Source of the DNA: Acanthosepion pharaonis
Taxonomy: Eukaryota > Mollusca > Cephalopoda > Sepiida > Sepiidae
NCBI GenBank assembly: GCA_903632075.3
Contig: CAHIKZ030000835.1
Span: forward strand, 1,962,501-2,026,500
Length of the DNA: 64,000 nt
Direction: 5' to 3'
The position numbers and the translations under genes are program-made. Numbering within the stretch: position 1 is the first letter of the stretch; every line of letters begins with the position of its first letter. Shown here in pieces: positions 1 through 10,400 of the stretch. Below the pieces are notes generated by a model. That model was given only the letters and a program-made list of their open reading frames with translations, had not been told where the DNA came from and searched no databases.

Positions 1-131
1 GTTCAAAGTTTATTATTTAAGGATACACATTTCATTATAGTGTACACAAAGCGTATTTTTTCTGGTGTAGCCATTTTAAGGGTCCACACAAATTATAAAA
101 ATTTAAAATTAATAGAAAATCTTTAAAAAAG

Positions 132-132
132 C

Positions 133-195
<63 letters not shown>

Positions 196-240
196 AGCAT
201 GTTATCGCACAAATATAGCACACGGTAAAAACTAAATTCC

Positions 241-297
<57 letters not shown>
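132..297. repeat. two (AT)n microsatellites
   Basis: Two long (AT)n runs (about 132-193 and 243-297) flank a 50-bp segment that carries TTGAGCA followed by a tract ending in TCCTTCAT. The short reading frame here is just the repeat translated as Ile-Tyr. Confidence 0.95.
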
Positions 298-299
<2 letters not shown>

Positions 300-512
300 A
301 AAAAAGGAAGAATAGTAAGATATATAATCCGGTGTTCTTATCGATATTTTTATTCTAACAAAACAGTGCTCAATGTAAATTTACCAGAGCATAAATATTA
401 TAAATTAACAGATTTAAAAAATATGGTTTCATCCCTACACTGGAATTACTGTGTTTTTGAAACATGGTAATTCCTGTGTAGTGATGAAACCATATTTTTA
501 AATCAGTTAATA
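298..512 (-). repeat. foldback repeat family B, inverted copy
   Basis: The left part (about 300-375) is the reverse complement of 5330-5403, including the string ATCCGGTGTTCTTAT. The right part is a hairpin with arms 403-449 and 467-511 and a 17-base loop. The arms share the core ATATGGTTTCAT and match over about 46 bases with few mismatches. There is no coding potential. It looks like a short foldback element lying between (AT)n tracts. Confidence 0.8.
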
Positions 513-534
513 TATATATATCTATGTTCACTTT

Positions 535-536
<2 letters not shown>

Positions 537-599
<63 letters not shown>
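537..599. repeat. (AT)n microsatellite
   Basis: Uninterrupted (AT)n of about 60 bp, followed directly by the family A repeat starting AAGTGAACATAGAAG. Confidence 0.95.
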
Positions 600-603
<4 letters not shown>

Positions 604-730
604 TGAACATAGAAGTCAACATAGAGGCGACAGTCTGTTTCATGCTACATGCAATCGTCAGGCCACATATATTTACACGCTCTATCTCTGATATTGAGCA
701 CTTTATTCCATAAATATAGCATACCTTAAG
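600..730 (+). repeat. repeat family A copy
   Basis: Carries GAGGCGACAGTCTGTTTCAT near 625, then a tail with TTGAGCACTTTATTCCATAA and ending TATATTTCTT just before (AT)n. The same pieces recur at 1570-1716, 6248-6356, 42424-42613, 57178-57410 and 59690-59750. It is a non-coding dispersed element coupled to AT microsatellites. Confidence 0.8.
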
Positions 731-739
731 ACTATATTT

Positions 740-788
<49 letters not shown>
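729..788. repeat. (AT)n microsatellite
   Basis: (AT)n tract forming the 3' boundary of the preceding family A copy. Confidence 0.95.
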
Positions 789-791
<3 letters not shown>

Positions 792-819
792 TGTGTTTGT
801 TTTGTATGTTTTGATTTTT

Positions 820-900
820 TAACGGCATGTCAACATCTATATGGGTCATATAATGCCGAAATTTAATTTTCTTGAGAACTTCGAAGTAATAAAAATATGA
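820..900 (+). repeat. repeat family H, partial copy
   Basis: ACGGCATGTCAACATCTATA followed by GGGTCATATAATGCCGAAAT resembles the fuller copy at 1085-1275 and, inverted, 36545-36858. It is degraded and non-coding. Confidence 0.6.
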
Positions 901-1084
901 TACGTTATTCTGCTTTCACAATTGTAGATGAGACTCAGCTTTTATGCAAATACACGTTTGTGTAGACATAATTTCTAGAGGCGATGATATGTGTGTTTTA
1001 GGTTGCAGTTGAAGTTATATTTTGGAAAACAGTTTGATTTCCTTAAGTAAATGTCGGATATTATATAGATTAATGTCATGAAAG

Positions 1085-1275
1085 ATTTCTTTCATGTTGG
1101 TTGTTTGGTTGATTTTGTTTAGCGACATATTAACACCTATATGGGTTATTTAATGCTGAAATCTAAATATTTGGACACAGTTATATGGCTTCAACTACAA
1201 ATAAATCTGTTGGTAACTTTACTACAAATTGGTATTGTTGTTATTTTTACTATAAAAATGCATTTTAGTATTTTC
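1085..1275 (+). repeat. repeat family H copy
   Basis: Reads TTGGTTGATTTTGTTTAGCG, then a segment with GGGTTATTTAATGC and GGCTTCAACTAC. The reverse complement of 36560-36790 matches it across nearly its whole length. The frame at 1141-1338 runs through this repeat into flanking DNA and is not supported as a gene. Confidence 0.7.
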
Positions 1276-1569
1276 ATAGTGGGTGTTCAATATTTGGTTA
1301 TAGTTGGGTCCTTAACATGTGCTACCACCCCTGGTTAGGGTGGACCTGGGTAGCAACAGCAAATCAGAGGTGATTCCATGTCCTCAAAACCACCAATCTC
1401 CCGATTTTCGACGAACTCTGTACCTGTGAAGTCAAATGTAATGACAGTTTTGCCGAGGAGGACACATATTCTTCTCAAAGACTTCTCGAATATTCAGGCC
1501 TTTAGACACAAGTAAATAAATATATTGTTTAATAAATAAATATACTGCTTTTAATAAGTAAAAGAATCT
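1276..1569. other. unassigned stretch
   Basis: Nothing recognised. It holds moderately GC-balanced sequence with a short imperfect palindrome near 1320-1345 (ACCCCTGGTTAGGGTGG) and no frame of useful length. Confidence 0.4.
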
Positions 1570-1819
<250 letters not shown>

Positions 1820-2162
1820 AATCGATCCTTTTCGAGCGATAGTAGAAAACAAAAAAAGATTTATTTGGGAAATTTGAAAACAAATCGTTACCTCTTTTGA
1901 AAGTTAAAAAGCGGGTGGGAAACGTAATGTCAGAATTAAAAAATATATACTTGTGGGTATGTCTGGATTAACCAATGAAAAGTCAGATCTACGCTAAAAT
2001 AGAAAAATGAAAAATAAGGTCAGTGGGTGGAGGGCATATTTTTAATTCTGACAATTGGTTTTCTCCATCCATAACTTTCAAAAGAGGTAACGATCTTCTT
2101 TCAAATTTCCCAGAAAAATCATTTTTATTGTTTTCTATCATCGCTCGAAGAGGAACGATTAT
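1820..2162. mobile_element. foldback (MITE-like) element, ~130-bp arms
   Basis: The left arm (1820-1950) and right arm (about 2034-2162) are imperfect reverse complements. The left starts ATCGATCCTTTTCGAGCGAT and the right ends CGCTCGAAGAGGAACGATTA. The internal edges are ATGTCAGAATTAAAAA and TTTTTAATTCTGAC. The roughly 80-base centre has no coding frame. The size and symmetry fit a non-autonomous DNA transposon. The transposase family cannot be assigned. Confidence 0.75.
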
Positions 2163-2322
2163 ACTTTCGAAACATGAACATTTTTGTTTAACGATATAAA
2201 ATGTTTTTATTGTTATCTATTATAATAAAAATATTTTGATAATATTTTGCTCTATTGAGCACGTTTTTAAAAAGTAAATGCTAAGAAGTATGGATTCTTA
2301 TTCCATCTGTTCTTTCTCTTTC

Positions 2323-2367
<45 letters not shown>
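2163..2367 (+). repeat. TTGAGCAC-core repeat (family D) plus (AT)n
   Basis: TTGAGCAC at 2255-2262 is followed by about 63 bases that end in a pyrimidine tract (TTCTTTCTCTTTCTT) and then (AT)n from 2325. The layout is the same as in family A tails. Confidence 0.6.
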
Positions 2368-2369
<2 letters not shown>

Positions 2370-2728
2370 CAATGTTCTGTCTATGGAGTTTTCCAATCGA
2401 CTGCTTCATAGAAAATACCCAAAACTCCACCGAATTTCAAATTAATTTCTTCGTAGATTGTTTTTAAAATTTAGATATTTATCAAACCTTAACCTCCCAA
2501 ATATGCACGTTAAACTAACGCGAACTGACAGCGTCTAAGAATTTGAATGAAACCTGTCGTGTAATTTATTGGGGTTGTTGGAACGCCTTCCTTAATGTAG
2601 TCCTTATCGCTAACCCCTTAACCACCTTTATCTAGAGACGAGACGAAAGTAATATATAAATTCCAACGTTCACAGGATTAATCGAAAAGAGGGCACGATA
2701 CCGATAGTTGAGCGATAATTCTTCCTTC
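2368..2728. other. unassigned stretch
   Basis: No gene or recognised repeat; no long frame. A small inverted pair TCTATGGAGTTTTCC / AAAACTCCACCG lies near 2385-2435. Confidence 0.4.
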
Positions 2729-2872
2729 ATTATAATTTTATCATATAGACAAAACCATTTTACTCACTACAAAGATACTACTTAGTTGAAAATGCACTGA
2801 AACCAAGTTGCATCTTTGTAGTGAAATGTAAAATGTAGTAAAATGGTTTTGTCTATATGATAAAATTATAAT
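2729..2872. mobile_element. short foldback element
   Basis: Arms about 2729-2779 and 2812-2872 are near-perfect reverse complements: ATCATATAGACAAAACCATT on the left and AATGGTTTTGTCTATATGAT on the right, with ACTACAAAGAT / ATCTTTGTAGT inside. The loop is about 30 bases. The right arm carries about a 10-base insertion (AAATGTAAAATG). It is non-coding and fits a MITE or hairpin element. Confidence 0.8.
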
Positions 2873-2877
2873 AAAAA

Positions 2878-2880
<3 letters not shown>

Positions 2881-2943
<63 letters not shown>
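2881..2943. repeat. (AT)n microsatellite
   Basis: Uninterrupted (AT)n lying between a foldback element and the terminal hairpin of the Helentron-like copy that follows. Confidence 0.95.
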
Positions 2944-2945
<2 letters not shown>

Positions 2946-3510
2946 TAGCAGTAGCGCCCGGCGTTGCCCGAGGATGTAACAGTAAGAGACAGATCAAGTA
3001 TCGACCATCATAAAGACTGAAAAATAAAATTAACAAAGATTATTGTTTAAGGTTGACGGACACGCATATCTTAATTAGTGTTTTTTTTTTTTTTTTTTTC
3101 TTACGAATTGGTCAAACCCAAACTCAAGCAAAAACATTGTTTTCAATCGTTATGAGTCTACCGATTGAATAGAATTTTATTATAAACAATTGTCTTGTAA
3201 ATGGAATTTATAAAGCATTCTGAATGTAAAAATAAAGAAAAAAGTATGCAAGACAATAAGAAACACTGCCTGCCAAAAAAAAAGTGAAGTTTTGTTAAAA
3301 TCGGTTGAAAAATGTAGGAAATCCGATCCAATATATAAACGAACACAGACACACACAAACAACCTGTGTTTTATAATAAGTATAACTCGATATGAGTTGT
3401 CCCCTTTCATTCTGACGACTTAATCGTGTTTTTCAAATTGACTTCGTGCAGAAACAATTGTTTTTCAATTTTTTAACGTTGTCAGAACCACCTGGGTTTT
3501 ATAATAAGTA

Positions 3511-3511
<1 letters not shown>
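2944..3511 (-). mobile_element. non-autonomous Helentron-like element, 5'-truncated
   Basis: Read on the minus strand it ends with CGGGCAACGCCGGGCGC, then TACTGCTAGT, a 4-5-bp stem hairpin close to the end as in Helitron/Helentron-type elements. The body matches 32160-32605, including the ATTGGATCGGATTTCCTACA region and CCTGCCAAAAAAAAAGTG (+ strand). Two heads with TTTTATAATAAGTAT lie at 3369 and 3497. The frames at 3158-3410 are conserved with 32137-32358 only because both copies come from one element. The Helentron assignment is inference. Confidence 0.6.

Positions 3512-3576
<65 letters not shown>
3512..3576. repeat. (AT)n microsatellite
   Basis: Pure (AT)n immediately after the Helentron-like head. 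Confidence 0.95.
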
Positions 3577-3580
<4 letters not shown>

Positions 3581-3812
3581 TGTACCGTAAAAGGTGATTT
3601 TTATGGACATAAAATTGTGCAAAAAATTGTCCTGACCACTAAACCAACCTTTTTTCATCATTCATATTTTCATATAAATTGTTTACCTATTAAAAAACAT
3701 GTTTTTGCTCAGTAAAATTTGCATTTAGAATTTTACAATTTTCAACAGACAATCTGCAGATTGGGATTTGTTAAATATTATAATTAAGATTTTTTTAACT
3801 CATGTTTGAGTC
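3577..3812. other. unassigned AT-rich stretch
   Basis: Nothing recognised; the overlapping frame owes its length to the neighbouring (AT)n run. Confidence 0.4.

Positions 3813-3856
<44 letters not shown>
3813..3856. repeat. (AT)n microsatellite
   Basis: (AT)n tract directly upstream of a family 3 SINE head. Confidence 0.95.
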
Positions 3857-3857
<1 letters not shown>

Positions 3858-3860
<3 letters not shown>

Positions 3861-4130
3861 GAATGATGCCAAATCGGTCGAGTCTCGATTCCGGCTTGAG
3901 GCAGTCGAATGTCTAGCCACACTGATGAGCTGTGATACAGCGAAACAGGCATGTATGTGGATGACTTGCTCTTGTTCACCGACTGAGTACGATGGAGAAA
4001 GGGAATTTTTAACAGTAGCTGCTGCTGCTATTAACGCATCGTTCTTCCATTATGAATTGAGCACTCTGGCCACTGATTTGGCGTTTATACACATCACGTA
4101 TATAATATGTTAAAACATTCCCTTTCTCTT
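3858..4130 (+). mobile_element. tRNA-like SINE family 3, partial copy
   Basis: ATGCCAAATCGGTCGAGTCT, then CGATTCCGGCTTGAGGCAGT and GTCTAGCCACACTGATGAG, match the second copy at 4133-4260 and the third at 38605-38720. The upstream A-box part is missing here. The frame at 3802-4113 is a read-through of (AT)n and this SINE. Confidence 0.7.
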
Positions 4131-4132
4131 CC

Positions 4133-4262
4133 ATGGGCCGATAGCTTAGTAGGTAGAGTCTCTGACCAATGCCAAATCGGTCGATTTTCGATCCCGGCTT
4201 GAAGCCATCGGATGTCTAGCCACACAAATGAACAGCTTGTATGTGGATGATATATATACATA
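4133..4262 (+). mobile_element. tRNA-derived SINE family 3
   Basis: Begins GGGCCGATAGCTTAGTAGGT followed by AGAGTCTCTGACC, which resembles a tRNA D-arm with an A box. GGTCGATTTTCGATCCC is the T-arm-like B box, 40-50 bases downstream. The tail TGTATGTGGATGA leads into an AT-rich end. It is tRNA-derived by layout; the anticodon arm is not intact. Confidence 0.75.
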
Positions 4263-4265
4263 TAG

Positions 4266-4797
4266 ATAATGCATGGAGAATTGGAAATGGGAAAAAGATC
4301 GCAGTACAAGCCGAAATTACGTTGCAAAGATTGCCTCAAAGAGTCACTCTACAAGTGGAATAGTGGTTTGGATAACTGCGATACTTTAATTGAAGAATGT
4401 GTTTCTTGGCGAGCTGGTATTACTGATGGCATCAAGATCTTCCATGGGGCATCACAAAAATATGCAGAAGAGATCCCTGAATTGCCATGAGGCGTTAACC
4501 TGGCCACGTGGCGAATGCAATCGGATATGTCCGTCCAGTACGGGTCTGCTCAGTCACCAGCGGTGACACCAACGCCAACAATCTATTGTATATATGACGA
4601 TTTCGTCATAGCATGCTTTGAATGCCCTTGTAAAGTCTAAATTGGGCCTGACAAGGCATATGAAAGGGTACATTGGAAGTGATGATGATCAAAGTATCCT
4701 TCCACCACCAAGAAATGATTTGGTATGCCGCATATGTGACAAGAAATGTAGACTGGTGGCTGGCTTTATGAGCCACTGTCGTTCACACAACCGATGA
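4266..4797 (+). pseudogene. LINE reverse-transcriptase ORF C-terminus with degraded C2H2 fingers
   Basis: The frame from 4269 reads GKRSQYKPKLRCKDCLKESL, followed by WRAGI. This resembles the region after the RT domain of a widespread animal LINE ('GQRKRGRQKKRFKDQLK...WR' type, recalled from memory). The frame stops at 4488. Downstream, two frameshifted segments resemble C2H2 fingers: FECPCKV, shift, LGLTRHMKG near 4620-4665, then VCRICDKKCRLVAGFMSHCR and SHNR, stop, near 4720-4797. Such a finger tail is typical of this LINE type. The copy is 5'-truncated with at least two frame breaks. No intact enzyme is encoded. The clade is not assigned. Confidence 0.65.
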
Positions 4798-4878
4798 ATG
4801 CAGTGTTGCGGGGGAGTTAAAGTGAAGGGCTAGACGTATCAGTGATAGTCATACACGCTTTGCGAGTCGACAGCTACC

Positions 4879-4904
4879 ATATATATATATATATATATAT
4901 ATAT
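4879..4904. repeat. (AT)n microsatellite
   Basis: Short (AT)n tract followed by poly-A. Confidence 0.9.
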
Positions 4905-5234
4905 TTAAAAAAAAAATGCCGTAAGAATTTTTTTACCGTTAACAATAATTTTTTTAAAAAAATCCAGACGACATGCATTCAACGGATGTCAGTTTTCATT
5001 GAAAAATACATCCCTACCCCTTACCAAAATGTAGCTAATAACTGATACAATGATACTGACATAAGGAAAAGCTAGATATCCCTTGTCCAATTGAAGTAGA
5101 ATATTCTGTAACAATGGAAACGTGATTTTAGCTGTGTCTTTAAAACCCAGTAATTTTTTAAAAGTTGCTCCAAAATTCTCTTGAGGATTAAATAGAACTA
5201 ATGCTTTTAATTTAATTGCAAAATAAAATTCGGG
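4905..5234. other. unassigned stretch
   Basis: Nothing recognised in this AT-rich stretch; the frame at 4842-5045 is not supported by any domain. Confidence 0.4.
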
Positions 5235-5403
5235 GCTTTTAGATTCTATTTTTGAAACATGGTTAGAACCGTGTAGCGAAAAAACATATTTTAAATCAAT
5301 TAATTTATAATATTAATGGTCTTTAAATTTACATTGAGCACTATTTTGTAAAAATAAAAGTACCTATAAGAACACCGGATTATATATCTTATTGTTCTTC
5401 CTT
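5235..5403 (+). repeat. repeat family B, direct copy
   Basis: TTTTTGAAACATGGTTAGAA, then AAACATATTTTAAATCAATT, ATTGAGCACTATTTTG and ATCCGGTG. It is the reverse complement of 300-450 over about 160 bases and ends at a compound microsatellite. Confidence 0.8.
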
Positions 5404-5562
<159 letters not shown>

Positions 5563-5589
5563 AATAAATAAAAATATGCATCCACAATA

Positions 5590-5830
5590 TTTACATTGTT
5601 CGCAATGTTGTCCTCACCTTTGTTGTAATATTCACGACGTTTCGGACGTTGTAGGCTCTGGCCTTCTTCAGGATCTGTCTATATTTCTGAGATGAGGTAT
5701 TGTAACTATGTACTACATTGTCCGGACTGTTGACCTCATCTTCATTGCCATATTCACGACGTTTCGGCCGTTGTACGCTCCAGCCGTTTTCAAACCACAT
5801 AAATATGGCAAAAGACGCGGACAACAGTCC
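5590..5830 (-). mobile_element. SINE family 1, two tandem 3' segments
   Basis: CACGACGTTTCGGACGTTGT near 5632 and CACGACGTTTCGGCCGTTGT near 5755 are two copies of the family 1 core in reverse orientation. They are joined by TCTATATTTCTGAGATGAGG. The tRNA-like head is absent. The frames at 5591-5941 are translations of this SINE. Confidence 0.75.
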
Positions 5831-5840
5831 ATACGATATA

Positions 5841-5920
<80 letters not shown>
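5841..5920. repeat. compound (AT)n(GT)n microsatellite
   Basis: (AT)n to about 5884 then (GT)n to about 5920. Confidence 0.95.
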
Positions 5921-5921
<1 letters not shown>

Positions 5922-6070
5922 TAATGGATCGTAATTGCTAATCAAAGAGCCGAGTTCAATTTCTGCTGCGTTCATTATATTCACTTACGCAGAAATTTTC
6001 TTGGGAAAGGTATGAACCCACCTCCTCTCCCCTCAGCTATGGATTAATTAGTAAAAACTTGTATTACTAA
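5922..6070 (+). mobile_element. SINE family 2, diverged copy
   Basis: AGCCGAGTTCAATTTCTGCT, TTCACTTACGCAG, GGGAAAGGTATGAACCCACC and CAGCTATGGATTAAT match, with divergence, the better copies at 29515-29700 and 57595-57822 (the latter inverted). Confidence 0.65.
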
Positions 6071-6109
6071 ACCATTATTATCTCAAAAATAATTCTTACA
6101 CTCCACCGT

Positions 6110-6196
6110 ATTTTATGGCTTTAAATAACATGCAAATGTTTGATAAAGTCCATCAGAAAACAAAAGGCGACGATAATAAGTTTCCTCTTGTCTTTA

Positions 6197-6247
<51 letters not shown>
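6110..6247 (+). repeat. repeat family I fragment plus (AT)n
   Basis: TTGATAAAGTCCATCAGAAA and AAGTTTCCTCTTGTCTTTAT correspond to 58830-58885, the right arm of the family I foldback. (AT)n follows from about 6199. Confidence 0.6.
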
Positions 6248-6251
<4 letters not shown>

Positions 6252-6356
6252 AAATATAGTTTTAAGAAAGTGTTCAATATCAGAGATAGAGCATGTAAAT
6301 ATAAAAGTGAACATTCAAGTCAACACTCAGAGGCGACAGGCTGTTTCATGCCAGGC
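6248..6356 (-). repeat. repeat family A copy
   Basis: AAAGAAATATAGTTTTAAGA (reversed tail), GTGTTCAATATCAGAGATAG and GAGGCGACAGGCTGTTTCAT. It is oriented so that the (AT)n lies to its left. Confidence 0.75.
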
Positions 6357-6379
6357 CGCCTAGTGTAATAGTATAATAG

Positions 6380-6505
6380 TAACACTACATCATCTCAGAA
6401 GTAAAGACATGTCCTGAAGAAGGCCGGCATATACAAACGGCCGAAACGTTGTGAATATGACAACGAAGATGATGACACCAGTCCGAACAATGTAAATAGT
6501 GTGAA
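6380..6505 (+). mobile_element. SINE family 1, 3' segment
   Basis: CCTGAAGAAGGCCGGCATAT, then ACGGCCGAAACGTTGTGAAT and CAGTCCGAACAATGTAAATA give the family 1 core and 3' end. The tRNA-like head is missing. Confidence 0.75.
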
Positions 6506-6525
6506 TATATATTTTTATTTGTTTT

Positions 6526-6546
6526 ATATATATATATATATATATA

Positions 6547-6642
<96 letters not shown>

Positions 6643-6653
6643 TGTGTGTGTGT
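6526..6653. repeat. compound (AT)n(GT)n microsatellite
   Basis: Short (AT)n followed by about 90 bp of nearly pure (GT)n. All overlapping frames are Cys-Val or Thr-His repeats. Confidence 0.95.
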
Positions 6654-6699
6654 GAAAAAATAGAGAAAATAGGAAATAACTCATTAGGTAAATTCAAAT

Positions 6700-6772
6700 A
6701 ATTATATTGAAGTTTTCGGCTCTTGTTTTGAAACATGAGAACTCTTATGTAGCGTGTTGTAATCATATTTTT

Positions 6773-6819
<47 letters not shown>
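6700..6819 (+). repeat. repeat family B fragment plus (AT)n
   Basis: TTGTTTTGAAACATGAGAAC, GTAGCG and AATCATATTTTTTAAATA resemble the centre of family B (5235-5300). (AT)n follows at 6777-6819. Confidence 0.6.
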
Positions 6820-6823
<4 letters not shown>

Positions 6824-6834
6824 ATAAACACGAT

Positions 6835-6894
6835 GAAACAGAATCAAAAGACAGGGAATACAATTCGGATGAGAAAAGACACAGGGTTTTTTTA
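6835..6894 (+). repeat. left flank repeat of the 32-bp minisatellite
   Basis: GGGAATACAATTCGGATGAG and AAAAGACAC occur again, almost unchanged, at 11177-11205 on the other side of the minisatellite. Confidence 0.6.
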
Positions 6895-7170
6895 AGCATC
6901 TTACTAAGTTGGCATCTCAGTCCCACCCTTTCACTATCGAAACGTGTCTCGCACTTTCCGTCTGTGTAACTCCATTCCTCTAACTTGCTTCCTTGACTGT
7001 ATAGTCTTCAAATATTCAAATGTAATGCCAATCGACATCTGATGCCTTGATCTAATTCCCCGTCCTTCTCTTTATCCTTTCCTCAATCATGTCTCCTTAC
7101 TCTTGCTCCCATTCTCTGCAACCCCTTGTGTGCTAGTGGCACTCCCGCCTTGCTTGGGATGAAAAGCTTT
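6895..7170 (+). pseudogene. Jockey/CR1-like LINE C-terminus and 3' end (LINE-B)
   Basis: Frame pieces read TKLASQSHPFTIET (about 6904-6945), then SRTFRLCNSIPLTCF and FKYSNVMPIDI. These correspond to the LINE-B C-terminus seen on the minus strand at 27001-27321 (STRLASRSHPFTVET, SRTSRLWNSLPFSCF). The tail contains CAACCCCTTGTGTGCTAGTG and CGCCTTGCTTGGGATGAA, matching the other LINE-B 3' ends. It is frameshifted and 5'-truncated, so only a fossil end remains. Jockey/CR1 placement is from recollection of family C-termini. Confidence 0.65.
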
Positions 7171-7431
7171 AAAAAATATGAGTTTCGAATTAATATCTAT
7201 AAATTCTCTTAGTATCGTGATTAGATAATCATTACCGTGAATGAAAGTTTGGATGCGTCTGTTTATCGTATAGCTTATTGGAAATATTAAGTTTAATCTA
7301 TTAGCTTGAAAATTAAAACTAAAATTAAAGCTTCAAGATTTTTCACTTATAAAAATTCCTTTTAAACTTTAGGGATTGCGTGGTGGTCATTTCTATATAT
7401 GAATAAATATGATGAAATAACGGCAAAATGA
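7171..7431. other. spacer with paralogous block
   Basis: ATATCTATAAATTCT and GAATGAAAGTTTGGATGCGT near 7188-7258 are echoed at 11555-11570 and 12428-12450, on either side of the mariner. The rest is unassigned. Confidence 0.45.
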
Positions 7432-10400
7432 GCGAGAACAGTTGAAAAAGCCAAGAACAACAGGAATAGGACTGGATTAAGTAAAAGAATACCAGGAATA
7501 AAACTGGATGAAGTAAAAGAACACCAGGAATAGAACTGGATTAGATATAAGAACACCAGGAATAGAACTGGATTAAATAAAAGAACACCAGGAATAGAAC
7601 TGGATTAGATATAAGAACACCAGGAATAGAACTGGATTAGATATAAGAACACCAGGAATAGAACTGGATTAAATAAAAGAACACCAGGAATAGAACTGGA
7701 TTAGATATAAGAACACCAGGAATAGAACTGGATTAAATAAAAGAACACCAGGAATAGAACTGGATTAGATATAAGAACACATGGAATAGAACTGGATTAG
7801 ATATAAGAAAACCAGGAATAGAACTGAATTAGGTATAAGAACACCAGGAATAGAACTGGATTAAATAAAAGAACACCAGGAATAGAACTGGATTAGATAT
7901 AAGAACACCAGGAATAGAACTGAATTAGGTATAAGAACACCAGGAATAGAACTGGATTAGATATAAGAACACCAGGAATAGAACTGGATTAGATATAAGA
8001 ACACCAGGAATAGAACTGAATTAGGTATAAGAACACCAGGAATAGAACTGGATTAAATAAAAGAACACCAGGAATAGAACTGGATTAGATATAAGAACAC
8101 CAGGAATAGAACTGAATTAGGTATAAGAACACCAGGAATAGAACTGGATTAGATATAAGAACACCAGGAATAGAACTGAATTAGGTATAAGAACACCAGG
8201 AATAGAACTGGATTAAATAAAAGAACACCAGGAATAGAACTGGATTAGATATAAGAACACCAGGAATAGAACTGAATTAGGTATAAGAACACCAGGAATA
8301 GAACTGGATTAGATATAAGAACACCAGGAATAGAACTGGATTAGATATAAGAACACCAGGAATAGAACTGAATTAGGTATAAGAACACCAGGAATAGAAC
8401 TGGATTAAATAAAAGAACACCAGGAATAGAACTGGATTAGATATAAGAACACCAGGAATAGAACTGGATTAAATAAAAGAACACCAGGAATAGAACTGAA
8501 TTAGGTATAAGAACACCAGGAATAGAACTGGATTAAATAAAAGAACACCAGGAATAGAACTGGATTAGATATAAGAACACCAGGAATAGAACTGAATTAG
8601 GTATAAGAACACCAGGAATAGAACTGGATTAGATATAAGAACACCAGGAATAGAACTGAATTAGGTATAAGAACATAAGAAATAGAACTGGATTAGATAT
8701 AAGAACACCAGGAATAGAACTGAATTAGGTATAAGAACACCAGGAATAGAACTGGATTAGATATAAGAACACCAGGAATAGAACTGGATTAAATAAAAAG
8801 AACACCAGGAATAGAACTCAATTAGGTATAAGAACACCAGGAATAGAACTGGATTAAATAAAGAACACCAGGAATAGAACTGAATTAGGTATAAGAACAC
8901 CAGGAATAGGACTGGATTACATATAAGAACACCAGGAATAGAACTGGATTAGATATAAGAACACCAGGAATAGAACTGGATTAGATATAAGAACACCAGG
9001 AATAGAACTGAATTAGGTATAAGAACACCAGGAATAGAACTGGATTAGATATAAGAACACCAGGAATAGAACTGGATTAAATAAAAGAACACCAGGAATA
9101 GAACTGAATTAGGTATAAGAACACCAGGAAATAGAACTGGATTAAATAAAAAGAACACCAGGAATAGAACTGAATTAGGTATAAGAACACCAGGAATAGA
9201 ACTGGATTAGATATAAGAACACCAGGAATAGAACTGGATTAAATAAAAAGAACACCAGGAATAGAACTGAATTAGGTATAAGAACACCAGGAATAGAACT
9301 GGATTAAATAAAAGAACACCAGGAATAGAACTGAATTAGGTATAAGAACACCAGGAATAGAACTGGATTAGATATAAGAACACCAGGAATAGAACTGGAT
9401 TAGATATAAGAACACCAGGAATAGAACTGGATTAAATAAAAGAACACCAGGAATAGAACTGAATTAGGTATAAGAACACCAGGAATAGAACTGGATTAAA
9501 TAAAAGAACACCAGGAATAGAACTGAATTAGGTATAAGAACACCAGGAATAGAACTGGATTAGATATAAGAACACCAGGAATAGAACTGGATTAGATATA
9601 AGAACACCAGGAATAGAACTGGATTAGATATAAGAACACCAGGAATAGAACTGGATTAGATATAAGAACACCAGGAATAGAACTGGATTAAATAAAAGAA
9701 CACCAGGAATAGAACTGAATTAGGTATAAGAACACCAGGAATAGAACTGGATTAGATATAAGAACACCAGGAATAGAACTGGATTAAATAAAAGAACACC
9801 AGGAATAGAACTGAATTAGGTATAAGAACACCAGGAATAGAACTGGATTAAATAAAAGAACACCAGGAATAGAACTGGATTAGATATAAGAACACCAGGA
9901 ATAGAACTGGATTAGATATAAGAACACCAGGAATAGAACTGGATTAGATATAAGAACACCAGGAATAGAACTGGATTAAATAAAAGAACACCAGGAATAG
10001 AACTGAATTAGGTATAAGAACACCAGGAATAGGACTGGATTAGATATAAGAACACCAGGAATAGAACTGGATTAAATAAAAGAACACCAGGCATAGAACT
10101 GAATTAGGTATAAGAACACCAGGAATAGAACTGGATTAAATAAAAGAACACCAGGAATAGAACTGAATTAGATATAAGAACACCAGGAATAGAACTGGAT
10201 TAAATAAAAAAGAACACCAGGAATAGAACTGGATTAGATATAAGAACACCAGGAATAGAACTGGATTAGATATAAGAACACCAGGAATAGAACTGGATTA
10301 GATATAAGAACACCAGGAATAGAACTGGATTAAATAAAAGAACACCAGGAATAGAACTGAATTAGGTATAAGAACACCAGGAATAGGACTGGATTAGATA

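Noticed and set aside
6385..6847. Frames of 99 and 107 codons rich in Thr-His and Cys-Val
   Set aside because: Pure translation of (GT)n/(CA)n and (AT)n.
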